This document shows positions 37,897-47,870 of a stretch of 64,000 nucleotides of DNA, in pieces. Numbering within the stretch: the stretch's first letter is position 1; each line of letters starts with the position of its first letter. Where the stretch lies: NCBI GenBank assembly GCA_017302615.1, contig JAFLDB010000003.1:124001-188000 (forward strand), written 5' to 3'. The position numbers were made by a program, and so were the translations under genes. The stretch is from Sphingomonadales bacterium. GTDB taxonomy: Bacteria; Pseudomonadota; Alphaproteobacteria; Sphingomonadales; Sphingomonadaceae. The notes beneath the pieces are model-generated. The model was not told the DNA's origin. It was given only the letters and a program-made list of their open reading frames with translations, and did no database searches.

Positions 37897-40800
37897 ATGT
37901 CTCCAGCAACTCAACGCGACGAAGCGCCGATCACGGTTGCGGAAGTCGACTCCCCGATCATCAATTCACCCTTTGTCGAGCCGGTCTGCCATTGGCATAT
38001 CGAGCGCGGAAAAACTCCGGTCAAAGCCGAAGGGCGGCGACGTGCTAGCTTCTTCTATCGTGTGCCCGAACATGCGGGCGGCGGGCGGCGGCCGCGTAAT
38101 CAGGCGGAAATGTTCGAGAGCGAGCGCGGCGAAGAAGTCGAACTCGCCATCGTCAATGTTGTGCGCCAGCATGTGCGCGAGTGGCGCGAAGGCAAGCACA
38201 GCGGCGGCGTCGCTTATGACGGTGCATCGCACGTCACTAAGGAGTTGCTTGAGCTGTGGCGCAGCAGTGAGCGGATGCAGCGCCTGTTCTTCGCGCAAAT
38301 TGAAGCGGCGGAAACCATCATCTTTCTGGTCGAGGCACCGCAGATATATCTCAAAGGCATACCAGAGATTCCGAAGGATGAGCCGAGCCTGACGGCGAAG
38401 GCCGCTGGTGTGCGCGCCTTCATGCGCTACGCCTGTAAAATGGCAACCGGGTCGGGCAAGACCACGGTGATGGGGATGCTTTCGGCGTGGTCGATCCTCA
38501 ACCGCGTGGCCAGCCCGCGCGATGATCGTTTCTCTGACACCATCCTTGTCGTCTGTCCGAACGTCACCATCCGTGAACGGTTGCAGGAACTCGATCCGGC
38601 GCTTGGCGATCTTTCGCTGTATCGCACGCGCCAGCTTGTGCCGCCTCACCGCATGGAAGAACTGCGGCGCGGCGAAGTGATGATCGCCAACTGGCATCGT
38701 CTCGCCAAGAAGGAGACGAACAGCGTCAACGGAGATTCCGCGAAGGTCGTCAAGACAGGCGAGCCGGTGACGGTGGTGAAAAACGCTGGCAAGGCCAATG
38801 AAGCCGTCGAGACGAAATACTTTGAGTCCGACGCGGCGTGGTTCAAACGCATCCGGCGCGAGCTGGGTAGTGGCAAGGGCCGCAGCCCGCATTGGCTCAT
38901 CTTCAATGATGAAGCCCACCACGCCTATCGGCGCGGCGATACCGAAAGCGACGATGTAACCCTTGATGACGACAAGGACTTGGCGAAGAAGAACGCGCGC
39001 GAAGCGACGATTTGGATCGAGGGTCTGGATCGTATCAACAAGTTGGCAGGTGGTAGTCGCCGCAAGGGTATCAACCTATGCGTCGATCTCTCCGCAACGC
39101 CATTCTATATTCAAGGCTCTGGTAACGAAGTCGGCCAGCCCTTCCCGTGGATCGTTTCGGATTTCGGCCTGCTGGATGCCATCGAGTCCGGACTCGTCAA
39201 GATTCCGCAGCTCCCGGCCCGCGATGTCAGCGGTGCCGAGGAGGCAGCGTATTTCAATATTTGGCGCTGGGTGCAGGCGAAGGCGAAGGAAGCGGGCTTC
39301 CCGACGAATCTGACGCCGGAAATCGTGATGAACTTCGCCAGCGCGCCGATCAACCTGCTGGCTGCCGAATGGCACCAGCGATTTGTCGAATGGGAAACCT
39401 TCGCCAAGGATCAGCACAAACATCCGGTGCCGCCGGTATTCATTGTGGTGTGCCGCGACACGGCGGTTGCGAAGGAAGTCCACGCGTGGCTGGCCAACGG
39501 CAACGACTCCTATGGCGTCTCCCCTCCGTGGTTCAAAAATGAACCCGGTCAAGAAGTCACGGTGCGCATCGACTCCAAGGTTATCGAGGACATTGAAGAA
39601 GGCGGCACCAAGGATGAAACGCGCCGTCTGCGGTTCATTCTTGATACGGTTGGCAAGGCCGAATGGCCGGGCGGTAAGGTGCCGGATGACTGGTCGGAGC
39701 TGGTGCGCAAGCACAACGACAAGGTTGCCAGCGATGATAATGACGGCTCCCTCAAGTGGATCGACGAGCGTATTCCGCCCGGTCGCGATGTGCGCTGCAT
39801 CGTCTCGGTCGCCATGCTGGCGGAAGGCTGGGATGCGAATACCGTTACCCACATCGTCGGCTTGCGTCCCTTCGGGTCGCAGCTCCTATGCGAACAGGTC
39901 GTGGGCCGCGCACTGCGGCGCAAGAGTTACGCGCTGAACGAAGAAACACAGATGTTCGCGGAAGAAACCGCCAAGGTGTTTGGCGTGCCGTTCGAGCTGA
40001 TTCCATTCAAGGTGTCGCCGCCTGGACCGCCGCTGCCAACACCCGAACCGCACCATATCTATTCGGTGCCGGAAAAATCGGCATACGAGATCACCTTCCC
40101 CGTCGTCACTGGCTATCATCAAAGAGGTCAGTTCGACGTGTTCGTGGATTGGGAGCAAGTGGCGAAAGTCACTATTGATCCTATGAAGATTCCTCAAGTG
40201 GTGGAGCTGACGCCGCTGACCACACCGGATGGCACGCTCGCGGCTTTTGGTCCCGGTGAAAAGCCAGTGCTATCGCTAGCGCAATGGCGAGGGCTGTTCC
40301 GCGAACAGCAGGTGGCTTTCCGGCTCGCAAAGGAAATCTGCACACGCTGGGCGGCTGACAATGGCGCGGCAGCCGTGCCGATGCAGGTCTTGTTCCCCAA
40401 AGTCGCCTTTGCGGCCAAACGGTTCCTTGCAGAGAAGCTCATCCGTCAGGGTGCGAGTCAGCCTTGTGACGTGCTGCTCGTCGGCGAATACATGCAGGCT
40501 GCGGTTGCTTCGCTGTTAGAGGCGATCAAGAAAGGTGCATCCACGGTGGACGCTGAAGTGGCCGTGGTGCCGCAAGGTGCGGCGGGTCGTGGCAGCACGC
40601 TGTTCGTGGATTTCCATACCACGAAGCCAATCTATGCCGCCGCCCATTGCCATCTCAATGCAATGGTTGCGGACACGCAGCAGTGGGAACAAAGCGCGGC
40701 GTTTCTGCTGGATCGTCACCCCGGCGTGCTGCGTTGGGTGAAAAATGACCGGCTAGGGTTCTTTGTCCCATACCGCAATCGCGGCGTCCCCGCTCGTTAC

Positions 40801-41043
40801 CTGCCGGATTTCATAGCTGTCACGGACAGCGGCCTGAACGTGATTCTCGAAATCAAGGGCCAGTATAACGATAATGCGGACGTGAAAGCGAAGGCAGCGG
40901 AACGCTGGGTGGCTGGCGTCAACCGGCTCGGCGGACATGGTGAATGGCGCTATGTCGTTGTGACTGATCCGGGCCGCGTGGCGGAAACGATCAATACCTT
41001 CACAACTGCGCAATGGAGCGAGGGGCCGTTCACTTTGTCGTGA
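37897..41043 (+). CDS. res: Type III restriction endonuclease subunit (Res)
   Basis: 1048 residues. SF2 helicase core: Walker A MATGSGKTT (~182-190), FNDEAHHAY (Asp ~338), CVDLSATPFY, and EGWDANTVTHIVGLRPF with QVVGRALRR. C-terminal nuclease PD-(D/E)xK: LPDFIAVTDSGLNVILEIKG with D971, E985, K987. All catalytic parts are intact, so the system should restrict. Codon use and GC resemble the flanks of mod rather than its centre. Confidence 0.94.
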   Translation: MSPATQRDEAPITVAEVDSPIINSPFVEPVCHWHIERGKTPVKAEGRRRASFFYRVPEHAGGGRRPRNQAEMFESERGEEVELAIVNVVRQHVREWREGKHSGGVAYDGASHVTKELLELWRSSERMQRLFFAQIEAAETIIFLVEAPQIYLKGIPEIPKDEPSLTAKAAGVRAFMRYACKMATGSGKTTVMGMLSAWSILNRVASPRDDRFSDTILVVCPNVTIRERLQELDPALGDLSLYRTRQLVPPHRMEELRRGEVMIANWHRLAKKETNSVNGDSAKVVKTGEPVTVVKNAGKANEAVETKYFESDAAWFKRIRRELGSGKGRSPHWLIFNDEAHHAYRRGDTESDDVTLDDDKDLAKKNAREATIWIEGLDRINKLAGGSRRKGINLCVDLSATPFYIQGSGNEVGQPFPWIVSDFGLLDAIESGLVKIPQLPARDVSGAEEAAYFNIWRWVQAKAKEAGFPTNLTPEIVMNFASAPINLLAAEWHQRFVEWETFAKDQHKHPVPPVFIVVCRDTAVAKEVHAWLANGNDSYGVSPPWFKNEPGQEVTVRIDSKVIEDIEEGGTKDETRRLRFILDTVGKAEWPGGKVPDDWSELVRKHNDKVASDDNDGSLKWIDERIPPGRDVRCIVSVAMLAEGWDANTVTHIVGLRPFGSQLLCEQVVGRALRRKSYALNEETQMFAEETAKVFGVPFELIPFKVSPPGPPLPTPEPHHIYSVPEKSAYEITFPVVTGYHQRGQFDVFVDWEQVAKVTIDPMKIPQVVELTPLTTPDGTLAAFGPGEKPVLSLAQWRGLFREQQVAFRLAKEICTRWAADNGAAAVPMQVLFPKVAFAAKRFLAEKLIRQGASQPCDVLLVGEYMQAAVASLLEAIKKGASTVDAEVAVVPQGAAGRGSTLFVDFHTTKPIYAAAHCHLNAMVADTQQWEQSAAFLLDRHPGVLRWVKNDRLGFFVPYRNRGVPARYLPDFIAVTDSGLNVILEIKGQYNDNADVKAKAAERWVAGVNRLGGHGEWRYVVVTDPGRVAETINTFTTAQWSEGPFTLS

Positions 41044-41099
41044 CAACTGGCCTGATAGATCGTGGCCCGGTCTTTCAGCATGTGACGTTATAGCTCCAA

Positions 41100-41429
41100 T
41101 CAGCGAAGCCACGGCGGCTTCAAGAACTGCCGCGCCCGGAATCTCGAACGCAGGCGACGGCGCACTGCACGCGGCGGCTTGGGTCGCGGTGCCAGCGGCG
41201 GAGCAAGGAACATTGACCCGAAATCGGCACCGTCAGCAACGCCCTCCGATGTGCTGCCGGAAGTCGAAAAGAAACTGGACGTGATTTCGGTGTGGCTCGC
41301 GCTACCAGCCCCGCCCTTGGCTTTCTTGGCGCGTCGGGCAACCGCTATGAAGCGTGAAACAAGGCTCGGCACAAGCGCAAGCGCCGTGCCGCGCACGAAG
41401 CGGGACACCGATTTCGCGGCTTGAGGCAC
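41100..41429 (-). CDS. Hypothetical ORF downstream of the relaxase (or displaced relaxase tail)
   Basis: 109 residues from a GTG; the frame stays open back past the relaxase stop (RTLTGSRFLQSQPGLLLEKVASLV upstream of the GTG) with no ATG. The peptide VSRFVRGTALALVPSLVSRFIAVARRAKKAKG looks like a basic amphipathic or membrane segment, and the tail is Arg-rich. Either a small gene coupled to the relaxase, or relaxase sequence shifted out of frame. Confidence 0.4.
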   Translation of the reverse strand: MPQAAKSVSRFVRGTALALVPSLVSRFIAVARRAKKAKGGAGSASHTEITSSFFSTSGSTSEGVADGADFGSMFLAPPLAPRPKPPRAVRRRLRSRFRARQFLKPPWLR

Positions 41430-41488
41430 AAGGCTGGCAACCTTTTCTAGCAGCAGGCCCGGTTGCGATTGCAGGAAACGCGAGCCTG

Positions 41489-42976
41489 TCAGCGTGCGCG
41501 GGGGTCTCGCTCCGGTCCTTCCCGCTCTCGCGCCAAGGCTTCCCGCTGCCGTTGCTCATACTCACGCGCAAGCTGGCGGGCGCGTTCGTCGTCCTCGATG
41601 ATGCGTTTGAGGTCGCGCGCCTGTTCGTGCAGCAGGTCGGCGCGCTCTTTGCCCTGACGGTCAACAAGGGTGTTGATCTCTGCGCGCTGCGCAGCATCAA
41701 GGCCGGACACCATGATGCGGATTTCATCGTTACGGCGATCCTCACGGTCGGCGGCGAGACGCGCCTCGTCGGCAAGGCGCTGGCGTCGGGCTTCCTCGTT
41801 CACCGCCTCGCGGATATTGCGCCACATAAGCTCAAAGCCCCCCGGTTCCTGTGGGCGCTCGGCGACTACGCGGCGCGCTTGCTCCTTGGCGAAGTCCTCA
41901 ATGGCTTTGCTTGCTGCGGCCTGCTGACTCTCCTGCAACTCTGTCACCTCGCGGGCGTGGCGCAGCTCCTGTTCCCGCAATTCGGTTGCGTGAAGCTCCA
42001 TCACAGCGCGGCGCAAGGCGTCGATATGCTGACGCTCGGCTTCTGCCGCTGCCTCCTGCGACATCGGTGTATCGCGATCAGCGGATTTTGACTCTTGAAC
42101 CGTCTGCTCTGCGCTGATGTCGGGCTGGCCGGACTGATCGGCCTCTGGCGATGGCGCGACGCGCCCAGCTTCGCGGATCGCGGCGCGGGCTTCCTTCACG
42201 CTCGGCAGGCTCTCCGGGTTAATGTCCACCATGAAGGCGCGCAGGTCTGCGGCCTTCACGCCGGGAAGCTGGCGGCCAAGGCTATGCACCTTGGCGTCGT
42301 CATCAAGGATAACAAAATCGCGGCGGTCGCCGCGCGCCAGCACGTATCCCGCATCTTCAAGCGCGGCCTTGAAGGCGGGGCCGGAATCGCTGGCTTCATA
42401 AAGCGCCGTGACCTGCGCTTTGCGCTCCCGATGGTCGATACCGCTGCGCTCGGCCTGTTGCCATTCGTCGTGGCTGACTTCGGCGGTCGGGAACTCGGGC
42501 TGGGCCTCCTTGTCGCGTTTGGCGTGCTTGCCGGGCACATGCTCGTGCCCGAACTCCTGCTCCATCCGCAAGCTGGCCCGCTCGTGCGCCTGATAATTCT
42601 GGCTGTCGGAGCGCAAGGCCATGGTGTCCATGTCGGTGCGCGCCCAGACGACATGGATATGCTCGCGCCCGTTCTTCTCGTGCATCACGACGGCGCGGGG
42701 CTGGCCCTGCAAACCAAGCTCCTCCTCCAAGATTTCGACTGCCCGCGTCCATTGCTCTGGCGTCATTTCATACTTGGTGTCGGGATCGATATTGGCGTGG
42801 TAAAGGCCCAGCTTGCCCTTGGTGGCGAGGGTGTAGGTCTGCCAGTCGCGGAAAGCTTGCTCGGGGGTGCCTGCGGAATCCAGTTGCAGGATTTCGACGC
42901 GCTCGTTGGTATCTGCGCGGCCAAGGTGGTAGGCGAGCTGACTAGGGCCAGCCCGGCTCTTGCCCTTGATTATCAC
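41489..42976 (-). CDS. Relaxase (mobilization nuclease)
   Basis: 495 residues. PF03432-like N-terminal ~200 residues: MIIKGKSRAGPSQLAYHLGRA, YHANIDPD and the metal-binding HEKNGREHIHVVWARTD (histidine triad). A DUF-like middle domain (EDAGYVLARGDRRDFVILDDD) follows, then a long charged coiled coil (from ~300). It nicks oriT and pilots the strand. Overlaps mobC by 35 bp. Confidence 0.9.
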   Translation of the reverse strand: MIIKGKSRAGPSQLAYHLGRADTNERVEILQLDSAGTPEQAFRDWQTYTLATKGKLGLYHANIDPDTKYEMTPEQWTRAVEILEEELGLQGQPRAVVMHEKNGREHIHVVWARTDMDTMALRSDSQNYQAHERASLRMEQEFGHEHVPGKHAKRDKEAQPEFPTAEVSHDEWQQAERSGIDHRERKAQVTALYEASDSGPAFKAALEDAGYVLARGDRRDFVILDDDAKVHSLGRQLPGVKAADLRAFMVDINPESLPSVKEARAAIREAGRVAPSPEADQSGQPDISAEQTVQESKSADRDTPMSQEAAAEAERQHIDALRRAVMELHATELREQELRHAREVTELQESQQAAASKAIEDFAKEQARRVVAERPQEPGGFELMWRNIREAVNEEARRQRLADEARLAADREDRRNDEIRIMVSGLDAAQRAEINTLVDRQGKERADLLHEQARDLKRIIEDDERARQLAREYEQRQREALAREREGPERDPRAR

Positions 42977-43379
42977 GGGCTGGCTCCATTCCGAGGGCTT
43001 GGTAGATGGCGGCGATCACTTGATGATATTGGTGCAGCGCGTCACGCAGTTGCGGCACGTCAATATCCATCCCGCGATTGGTATTGCGGGCAATCTGGTT
43101 GAGATTGTTGCCAACGCGGTTGAGAGCTGCGAGCGCCTGCACAAGTGCCTGATGCTCGATGGGGCGACGGCGACGCGCGCGCGGGCCTGCATCGCCTAAA
43201 GCGAGGGCGCGCATGAAGGCAGCGGACGCCATACCGGCACGGTCGGCGCGGGCGACAAAAGCGGATTTTTCTTCGGGGGTGACGCGGGCAAAAAGGGTTT
43301 CCGTGCGCTGCCGTTTATCGGACTTGCGCCGGGTGCCGGGCGATACTTCGCGCGGCGGCGTTTGCTCGTCGTCGGCCAT
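42942..43379 (-). CDS. mobC: Mobilization accessory protein MobC
   Basis: 145 residues. An RHH-like N-part (RTETLFARVTPEEKSAFVARADRAGM) and the MobC signature LNRVGNNLNQIARNTN. It helps the relaxase open oriT, normally just upstream; here that upstream space is the hairpin array. Confidence 0.88.
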   Translation of the reverse strand: MADDEQTPPREVSPGTRRKSDKRQRTETLFARVTPEEKSAFVARADRAGMASAAFMRALALGDAGPRARRRRPIEHQALVQALAALNRVGNNLNQIARNTNRGMDIDVPQLRDALHQYHQVIAAIYQALGMEPARDNQGQEPGWP

Positions 43380-43423
43380 AATGTGGCCTCTCCGTTGCCC
43401 CCGACAACAAATCCGCCGGGGAT

Positions 43424-43791
43424 CGAAGGGGGTTCACCCTCCCTTCGTCAGGGTGCAGGGGCCGACACGCTCCTGCTCGTGGTCCGGGGCGCGAAAGCTC
43501 CGGTCAGGGTTCCAAGGGGCATGAACGCCCTTTGGTCGATGCCGCTGCCGAAACAGCGGTCGATGGGTTCCAAGGGAGCGCGATAGCTCCTTTGGCTGGG
43601 ATGCAGTCATGCCCGATATGCGGGTCATGCGAGCGTCCCGGTCCAGTGTGCAGGGGCGGGAAGGCTCCTGCTCTGGGGGTTCCAACGGGGGGCACGAAGG
43701 CTCCCATTGGTCGCGGGGATGCAACGGGGTAGAATAGACCCCTTGCCAAGCCGGAACCGTCAGGTTCCAGTGTGGACGGTTAGTCCGCACA
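43424..43791. repeat. Array of ~12 short hairpins upstream of mobC
   Basis: Stems at 43424-43447, 43455-43476, 43484-43503, 43512-43535, 43542-43559, 43570-43595, 43608-43629, 43650-43671, 43682-43710, 43721-43746, 43753-43768 and 43771-43791. Several share a GGGGC-N6-GCTCC core or a CCAAGGG...CCTTTGG frame. Most loops are 6 nt, often with a central GA. In seven stems the one odd pair is G.T on the + strand, that is A.C on the minus. Candidate oriT or structured RNA/ssDNA. The rest of 43380-43904 shows no gene. Confidence 0.75.
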
Positions 43792-43904
43792 TGGCTTGCA
43801 CCTTTCAATATTTCCATAATAGCACGATTCTCGGGTTTTTCACGCAACATTGTCACGGGCAGCCTGACGGGTGTTGCAGCCAAGGGGTGCCAAAGGTTGT
43901 GGGA

Positions 43905-46499
43905 TCAGAACTCGTGCGCCAGTGCCACCACGTCCTGCCGCGCGATACCGGCACGCTGGATATGGGCATAGGCGTGCCAGCGTCCCATTGCAATGAAGTC
44001 AGCGGGGGTCATCGCCGGGGCCATCGCGTTGCCTTCGGAGCGGTATTGGCGGTCACGATCCTCCTGCCGCCATGCCGCTTGTTGCTGGGCGCTCAAGGCC
44101 GCAAGCTGGGTGGCCTGATCGGTGGCTTCGGGCACAAAACGCATATCGGGCGCATAGGTCGGCTTGGCAGTCGCCGAGCCGATGGCGGCGCTGTCCAAGA
44201 AGCCGCGCGCCGCCTTGAAGTAGAACCCCGCCCCGCCCGCGTCCGGTGGGGGCGCGTCATCGTCCACCGGCGCAAAGGGCGACCAGCCGCTTATCAATTC
44301 ACGTTGGTCTAGGCTCTCCCACTGCCCTTCGCCAAAGACACGGTTGCGCTCGAACTCGCCCGCAAGCCAGCAGGCATATGACACGGTGGCCTGATCTTCG
44401 CTACGCAGGAATATTTTGCTGCGGGCCTGTTGCATGAAGTTTTCGGCGGCGTCTTTGCCCATTGCCTGCGTCAGCGCCGCCACCGTCTGCGTGGCGAATA
44501 TGCCCGCAACCCCGGTCGAGCGGGCGACGTTCCAAAACGTCGCGTCGCTCAAGCCCGATGCGGGGTCCACGGTCGCCAATTCCTGCACCTCGTCCATCAT
44601 CACGACGCAGGGCTTGGACTGCGGGCTGCCGCCCTGCTTTTTCAAGGTAGCCTCGCGCCGCCGCGCTTCCCGATACAGCACCGTCTTGAGCAGGATGGCG
44701 ACAAGGCGCGCGGGTAGGCCGTCCTCCATCGTGTTCAGGGTCACAAGTGCGATCTTGCCATTCAGCGGTGCATCAAGGCTGGCGGTATCGGCGTCCTGCC
44801 CGCACAGAAAACGCTCGCGCAGGGTTGTGGCACCAGCAAAGCCGTCCATGAGCTGGGAGATATTGGCGGTGATACCTGTCTTAGTGTCCTTCGCCATGTC
44901 CTTCCATGTGGTCGTCACATAGGACAGGCTGGCGGCAACATCGGATGCCGACAACACCCCCATGCGGTCGATCTGGCGCAAGAGGGCTTCCTGATCGCTC
45001 GCTTTGCGGGCGTCCTCCATCGCCTCAAGGCAGGCTTTGTTGGCGCGGGCAATCGCATCGCAGGCGGATTGCAGGCGCTTTTCGTCCAGCACGGTTTGAT
45101 ACGCCCACCATAGGCTTGACGGATGAACGCGCGCCGCCTCCGCTTCTCCTTCTGGTGTTGCCGCATAGGCACGGCCAACGGTGAGCGCATGGCGCATGAG
45201 GTTGGCGGCCATGTCGGGCCAGAAGGTATCGCCCTGTGCCCCGCCGACCTGTGTGAGAACCGAGCGCAGGACGGCGGCAACGTGGCTGGGTGCGAGGCTG
45301 GCGGTGATGTTCACGCCAAGGTCGCCCGTGCCTGTGCCGATGCGCAGCACGTCGTCCGACCGCCCTGCGGCGGCTGCGATCTTCTCGGCGTCGTGCCACA
45401 ACACGCCCTTGGCGTCAGTGATGTATGCGCCGCACTCCGGCTCTGCGAATACCTGCCGTAGTAATGGCTTCAAAATGGCCGTGGTCTTGCCGTCGCCGGT
45501 GCCGCCGAACACCAGCAGGTGCTGGAACAGGGACTCTCCGTCGAGAGCGAGGGCTTGCCCCTTGCTTGGAGCTGCCATGTCACCGCGCACCCGCAAGGTG
45601 CCCGTGCCCTTTCCGATGTGAAACAACGGCGCTTCTGCCAGATAGTCGGTGGCATGGGCGACCTGTCGCACGTAGCCAGCGCGGGCGATCTCCCGCGCTT
45701 CGGCACGAAACGGCCAGCGCACATGCGCATCCTTGGACAGCACTTCATAGGGGGCCGATGCTTCGCGCCGCCAATGTTCAATGGCAGCGATAGCGACAAG
45801 TATGCCAACGCCAATGGCAATCAACAGCCATGCGGCTAGCAGGCCCAGGACGGTGATGGCACCGCCGAACAGGGTTGCGGCGAAGTCCGCTGCAACGGCC
45901 TGCCATACGTCCCAGCCCGAAACATAGGCAGGTGCTTCGCCGGGGAATTGTTCGAGCAGAACGGGTGCGGCAGTTGCGCCTTGCGAGGCGACGCCCTTCC
46001 ACGCGAGCAGCAACAGCGGTTGCGCGACAAGGGCGATCAGTGCCGCTGCAAGGCCGCTTTGTGCTGCGGCCTTTGTCAATCCCGCGCTGAAATGGCGGTC
46101 GGCCATCCACGGAATATCCTGACCGCCAACAAGTTTGCCATCCTCCCACAAGGGACGGCGAATATCCTCCGGCACCTCTTGATATAGGAACGGGTAGCGT
46201 TCTTCGGGCCATAGGTCGCGCGCAATCGCCGCGCGATCGCCAGCAGGCAATCCGGTCTTGCGCGTGCCGATGCGCTCCACGCCCGCCGCTAAGCGGTCGC
46301 TTGCATTGGCAAGGAACGGCACACGCGCGACAAGCCAGTTGACCGGCCTCCACAGCACGTAGGCGGCAAGACCGATGATAAACAGCGCGAGCGCAGGAAT
46401 GAGATTGAGCGCCTTGCGCAAGATTTTGCGGATGGGTGCGAACAGCAGGGCTACCGCGACAGCGGCGGCGATAGCAAGGGGGATAAGCCAGCCTGTCAT
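43905..46499 (-). CDS. traG: Type IV coupling protein (TraG/VirD4 family)
   Basis: 864 residues. Several N-terminal helices, with a ~150-residue soluble segment between helix pairs. Then the ATPase: Walker A FGGTGDGKTTA (~331-340), Walker B VVMMDEVQ (~633-640), and GIFATQTVAALTQAMG. It docks the relaxase-DNA complex on a secretion channel. No channel genes exist in this element, so a helper system is required. ATGA overlap with the upstream small gene. Confidence 0.92.
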   Translation of the reverse strand: MTGWLIPLAIAAAVAVALLFAPIRKILRKALNLIPALALFIIGLAAYVLWRPVNWLVARVPFLANASDRLAAGVERIGTRKTGLPAGDRAAIARDLWPEERYPFLYQEVPEDIRRPLWEDGKLVGGQDIPWMADRHFSAGLTKAAAQSGLAAALIALVAQPLLLLAWKGVASQGATAAPVLLEQFPGEAPAYVSGWDVWQAVAADFAATLFGGAITVLGLLAAWLLIAIGVGILVAIAAIEHWRREASAPYEVLSKDAHVRWPFRAEAREIARAGYVRQVAHATDYLAEAPLFHIGKGTGTLRVRGDMAAPSKGQALALDGESLFQHLLVFGGTGDGKTTAILKPLLRQVFAEPECGAYITDAKGVLWHDAEKIAAAAGRSDDVLRIGTGTGDLGVNITASLAPSHVAAVLRSVLTQVGGAQGDTFWPDMAANLMRHALTVGRAYAATPEGEAEAARVHPSSLWWAYQTVLDEKRLQSACDAIARANKACLEAMEDARKASDQEALLRQIDRMGVLSASDVAASLSYVTTTWKDMAKDTKTGITANISQLMDGFAGATTLRERFLCGQDADTASLDAPLNGKIALVTLNTMEDGLPARLVAILLKTVLYREARRREATLKKQGGSPQSKPCVVMMDEVQELATVDPASGLSDATFWNVARSTGVAGIFATQTVAALTQAMGKDAAENFMQQARSKIFLRSEDQATVSYACWLAGEFERNRVFGEGQWESLDQRELISGWSPFAPVDDDAPPPDAGGAGFYFKAARGFLDSAAIGSATAKPTYAPDMRFVPEATDQATQLAALSAQQQAAWRQEDRDRQYRSEGNAMAPAMTPADFIAMGRWHAYAHIQRAGIARQDVVALAHEF

Positions 46500-47146
46500 C
46501 TTTGCACCTCAAAGGCAGCGGCGGGCAACATGCCGCGCATGGTTGCGGGGATGGTGGTCGGGTCGATAGTGGACGATCCGCACGGCGGCGCACCCGGCAT
46601 CGCAAGGCAATAGTGCTGCCATGTGCCTTGATCGTCGCGGCGGATCAGCTCGAAGATGCGCCGCACTTGCGGCGGCTGCTGATAGCTGCGGTCGGCGAAA
46701 TCGACGTAATAGCCGATCAGGATATTATGCCCGTCCTCGACCGCCTGAATGCGGTCGGCCTGCCAAGCGCCACGCCAGAACGCATCGGCGGTCAGGCGGG
46801 TAACAGTCGCTGGCAAGTCTCCATCGCGGCGCAGCGCACCAATCGCGGCGGTCACTGCGGCTTGGGCTGCATCGGGCGTGGGTGCCTGAATGGCGGGCTG
46901 TAGCGGCTGGCTGAGTCTGTCCCCTGCCTCCTGCATAAATTGACTGACGGCGCGGCGCTGCTCGTCGGCGTAAGCAGTTTTGGCCTCGGACGTGCGCGTT
47001 GATGGCGGGCTATGGGGTAATGACAGAGCAAGCAAAACACCGAGAATGATCGCGGCCACCGCGCCCCAAAACAAGAAAGGCGCAGCCTTGCGCCATCGTG
47101 CCGCTCTCACATGGCCTTGCGTTACAAGCTGCTCCCACTGTTCCAC
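46496..47146 (-). CDS. Single-pass membrane protein, conjugation-associated
   Basis: About 216 residues. Start taken as GTG 47146 with AGGGGGAGC seven bases upstream; a TTG at 47152 is possible. One TM helix (APFLFWGAVAAIILGVLLALSL), then a periplasmic domain (ALRRDGDLPATVTRLTADAFWRG, YYVDFADRSYQQPPQVRRIFELI). Coupled to traG, so probably a partner of the coupling protein. No family recognised. Confidence 0.65.
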   Translation of the reverse strand: MEQWEQLVTQGHVRAARWRKAAPFLFWGAVAAIILGVLLALSLPHSPPSTRTSEAKTAYADEQRRAVSQFMQEAGDRLSQPLQPAIQAPTPDAAQAAVTAAIGALRRDGDLPATVTRLTADAFWRGAWQADRIQAVEDGHNILIGYYVDFADRSYQQPPQVRRIFELIRRDDQGTWQHYCLAMPGAPPCGSSTIDPTTIPATMRGMLPAAAFEVQR

Positions 47147-47533
47147 AAGCAAGCTCCCCCTAGCTTGCCACGGCTGCAACTAACGGTGCGGCAAGCCAAT
47201 GATTCAGCTCGGCATATTAAGCGGGGCGGCGGTGCGATCAAGCAGACTGTGCATTGCATCCCGACATCAGCGAACAAGTAATTGCGCGATTGATGTTGTT
47301 TTTTCATTTCAGCACGGATGATGGGCGGAAGTTGAACGTCTGACTTCCCTGCCAACCCGACACTCTCGACCTTCTTTATTCGCATCCTTGCAGTGGATTC
47401 GCCCTAATACGCCGCAAGCCATTTCACGGCTTCTCCACTTCGTTTCGACCTTGCGGTGCGTCAAAGGCGAACGCCCTGCCTCTGTCTGCTTATGAAGGCC
47501 GCGATGGTCGCGGTTCAGACAGGGAGAAAAATC
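47147..47533. other. Intergenic region with divergent promoters
   Basis: No supported gene. An inverted pair GCTTGCC (47163) / GGCAAGC (47190) lies close to the start of the conjugation gene. The rest is AT-richer, consistent with promoters for both directions. Confidence 0.4.
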
Positions 47534-47746
47534 ATGTCACAATTCATCGCCCCCAACGAGCTGCACGGCATGAACGAACAAGAACTGCGCGCGCTGCGTG
47601 GCCGCATCATGGCCGATCTGCGGAGCACGGGTCAGTCGGTCTTTCTCAACCCGCATATCTACGCTTCACTGCAAAACATCGACGCTGCAATCCAGCGTCT
47701 GCAACAGCAGCCCAAGGCGCGTGGGCCGAAGCCGCCGGGGTTCTAA
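47534..47746 (+). CDS. Small hypothetical protein
   Basis: 70 residues from ATG 47534 behind AGGGAGA. MSQFIAPNELHGMNEQELRA, RGRIMADLRSTGQ and a Pro-rich tail ARGPKPPGF. Helical, no known domain. Looks like a small DNA-transaction accessory protein but this is a guess. Confidence 0.6.
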   Translation: MSQFIAPNELHGMNEQELRALRGRIMADLRSTGQSVFLNPHIYASLQNIDAAIQRLQQQPKARGPKPPGF

Positions 47747-47870
47747 GGGCTGCGCCGAACTGCGCTGGCTTCGCTAGAGCTTATAGAAAAGCCTTTGTTT
47801 TCGGTGTGTTAAACTAAGACATCCGGTGTGCCATCTTGCCTCCGACGCCGCTCTGTGTCAGAATTAGAGT

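Noticed and set aside
43424..43791. CRISPR array
   Set aside because: Units differ in sequence and length, with no identical repeats or uniform spacers; each is a self-contained hairpin and no cas genes are present.
47122..47385. 87-codon minus-strand ORF upstream of the conjugation membrane gene
   Set aside because: Overlaps the likely start of that gene in another frame, has odd composition and no ribosome site.
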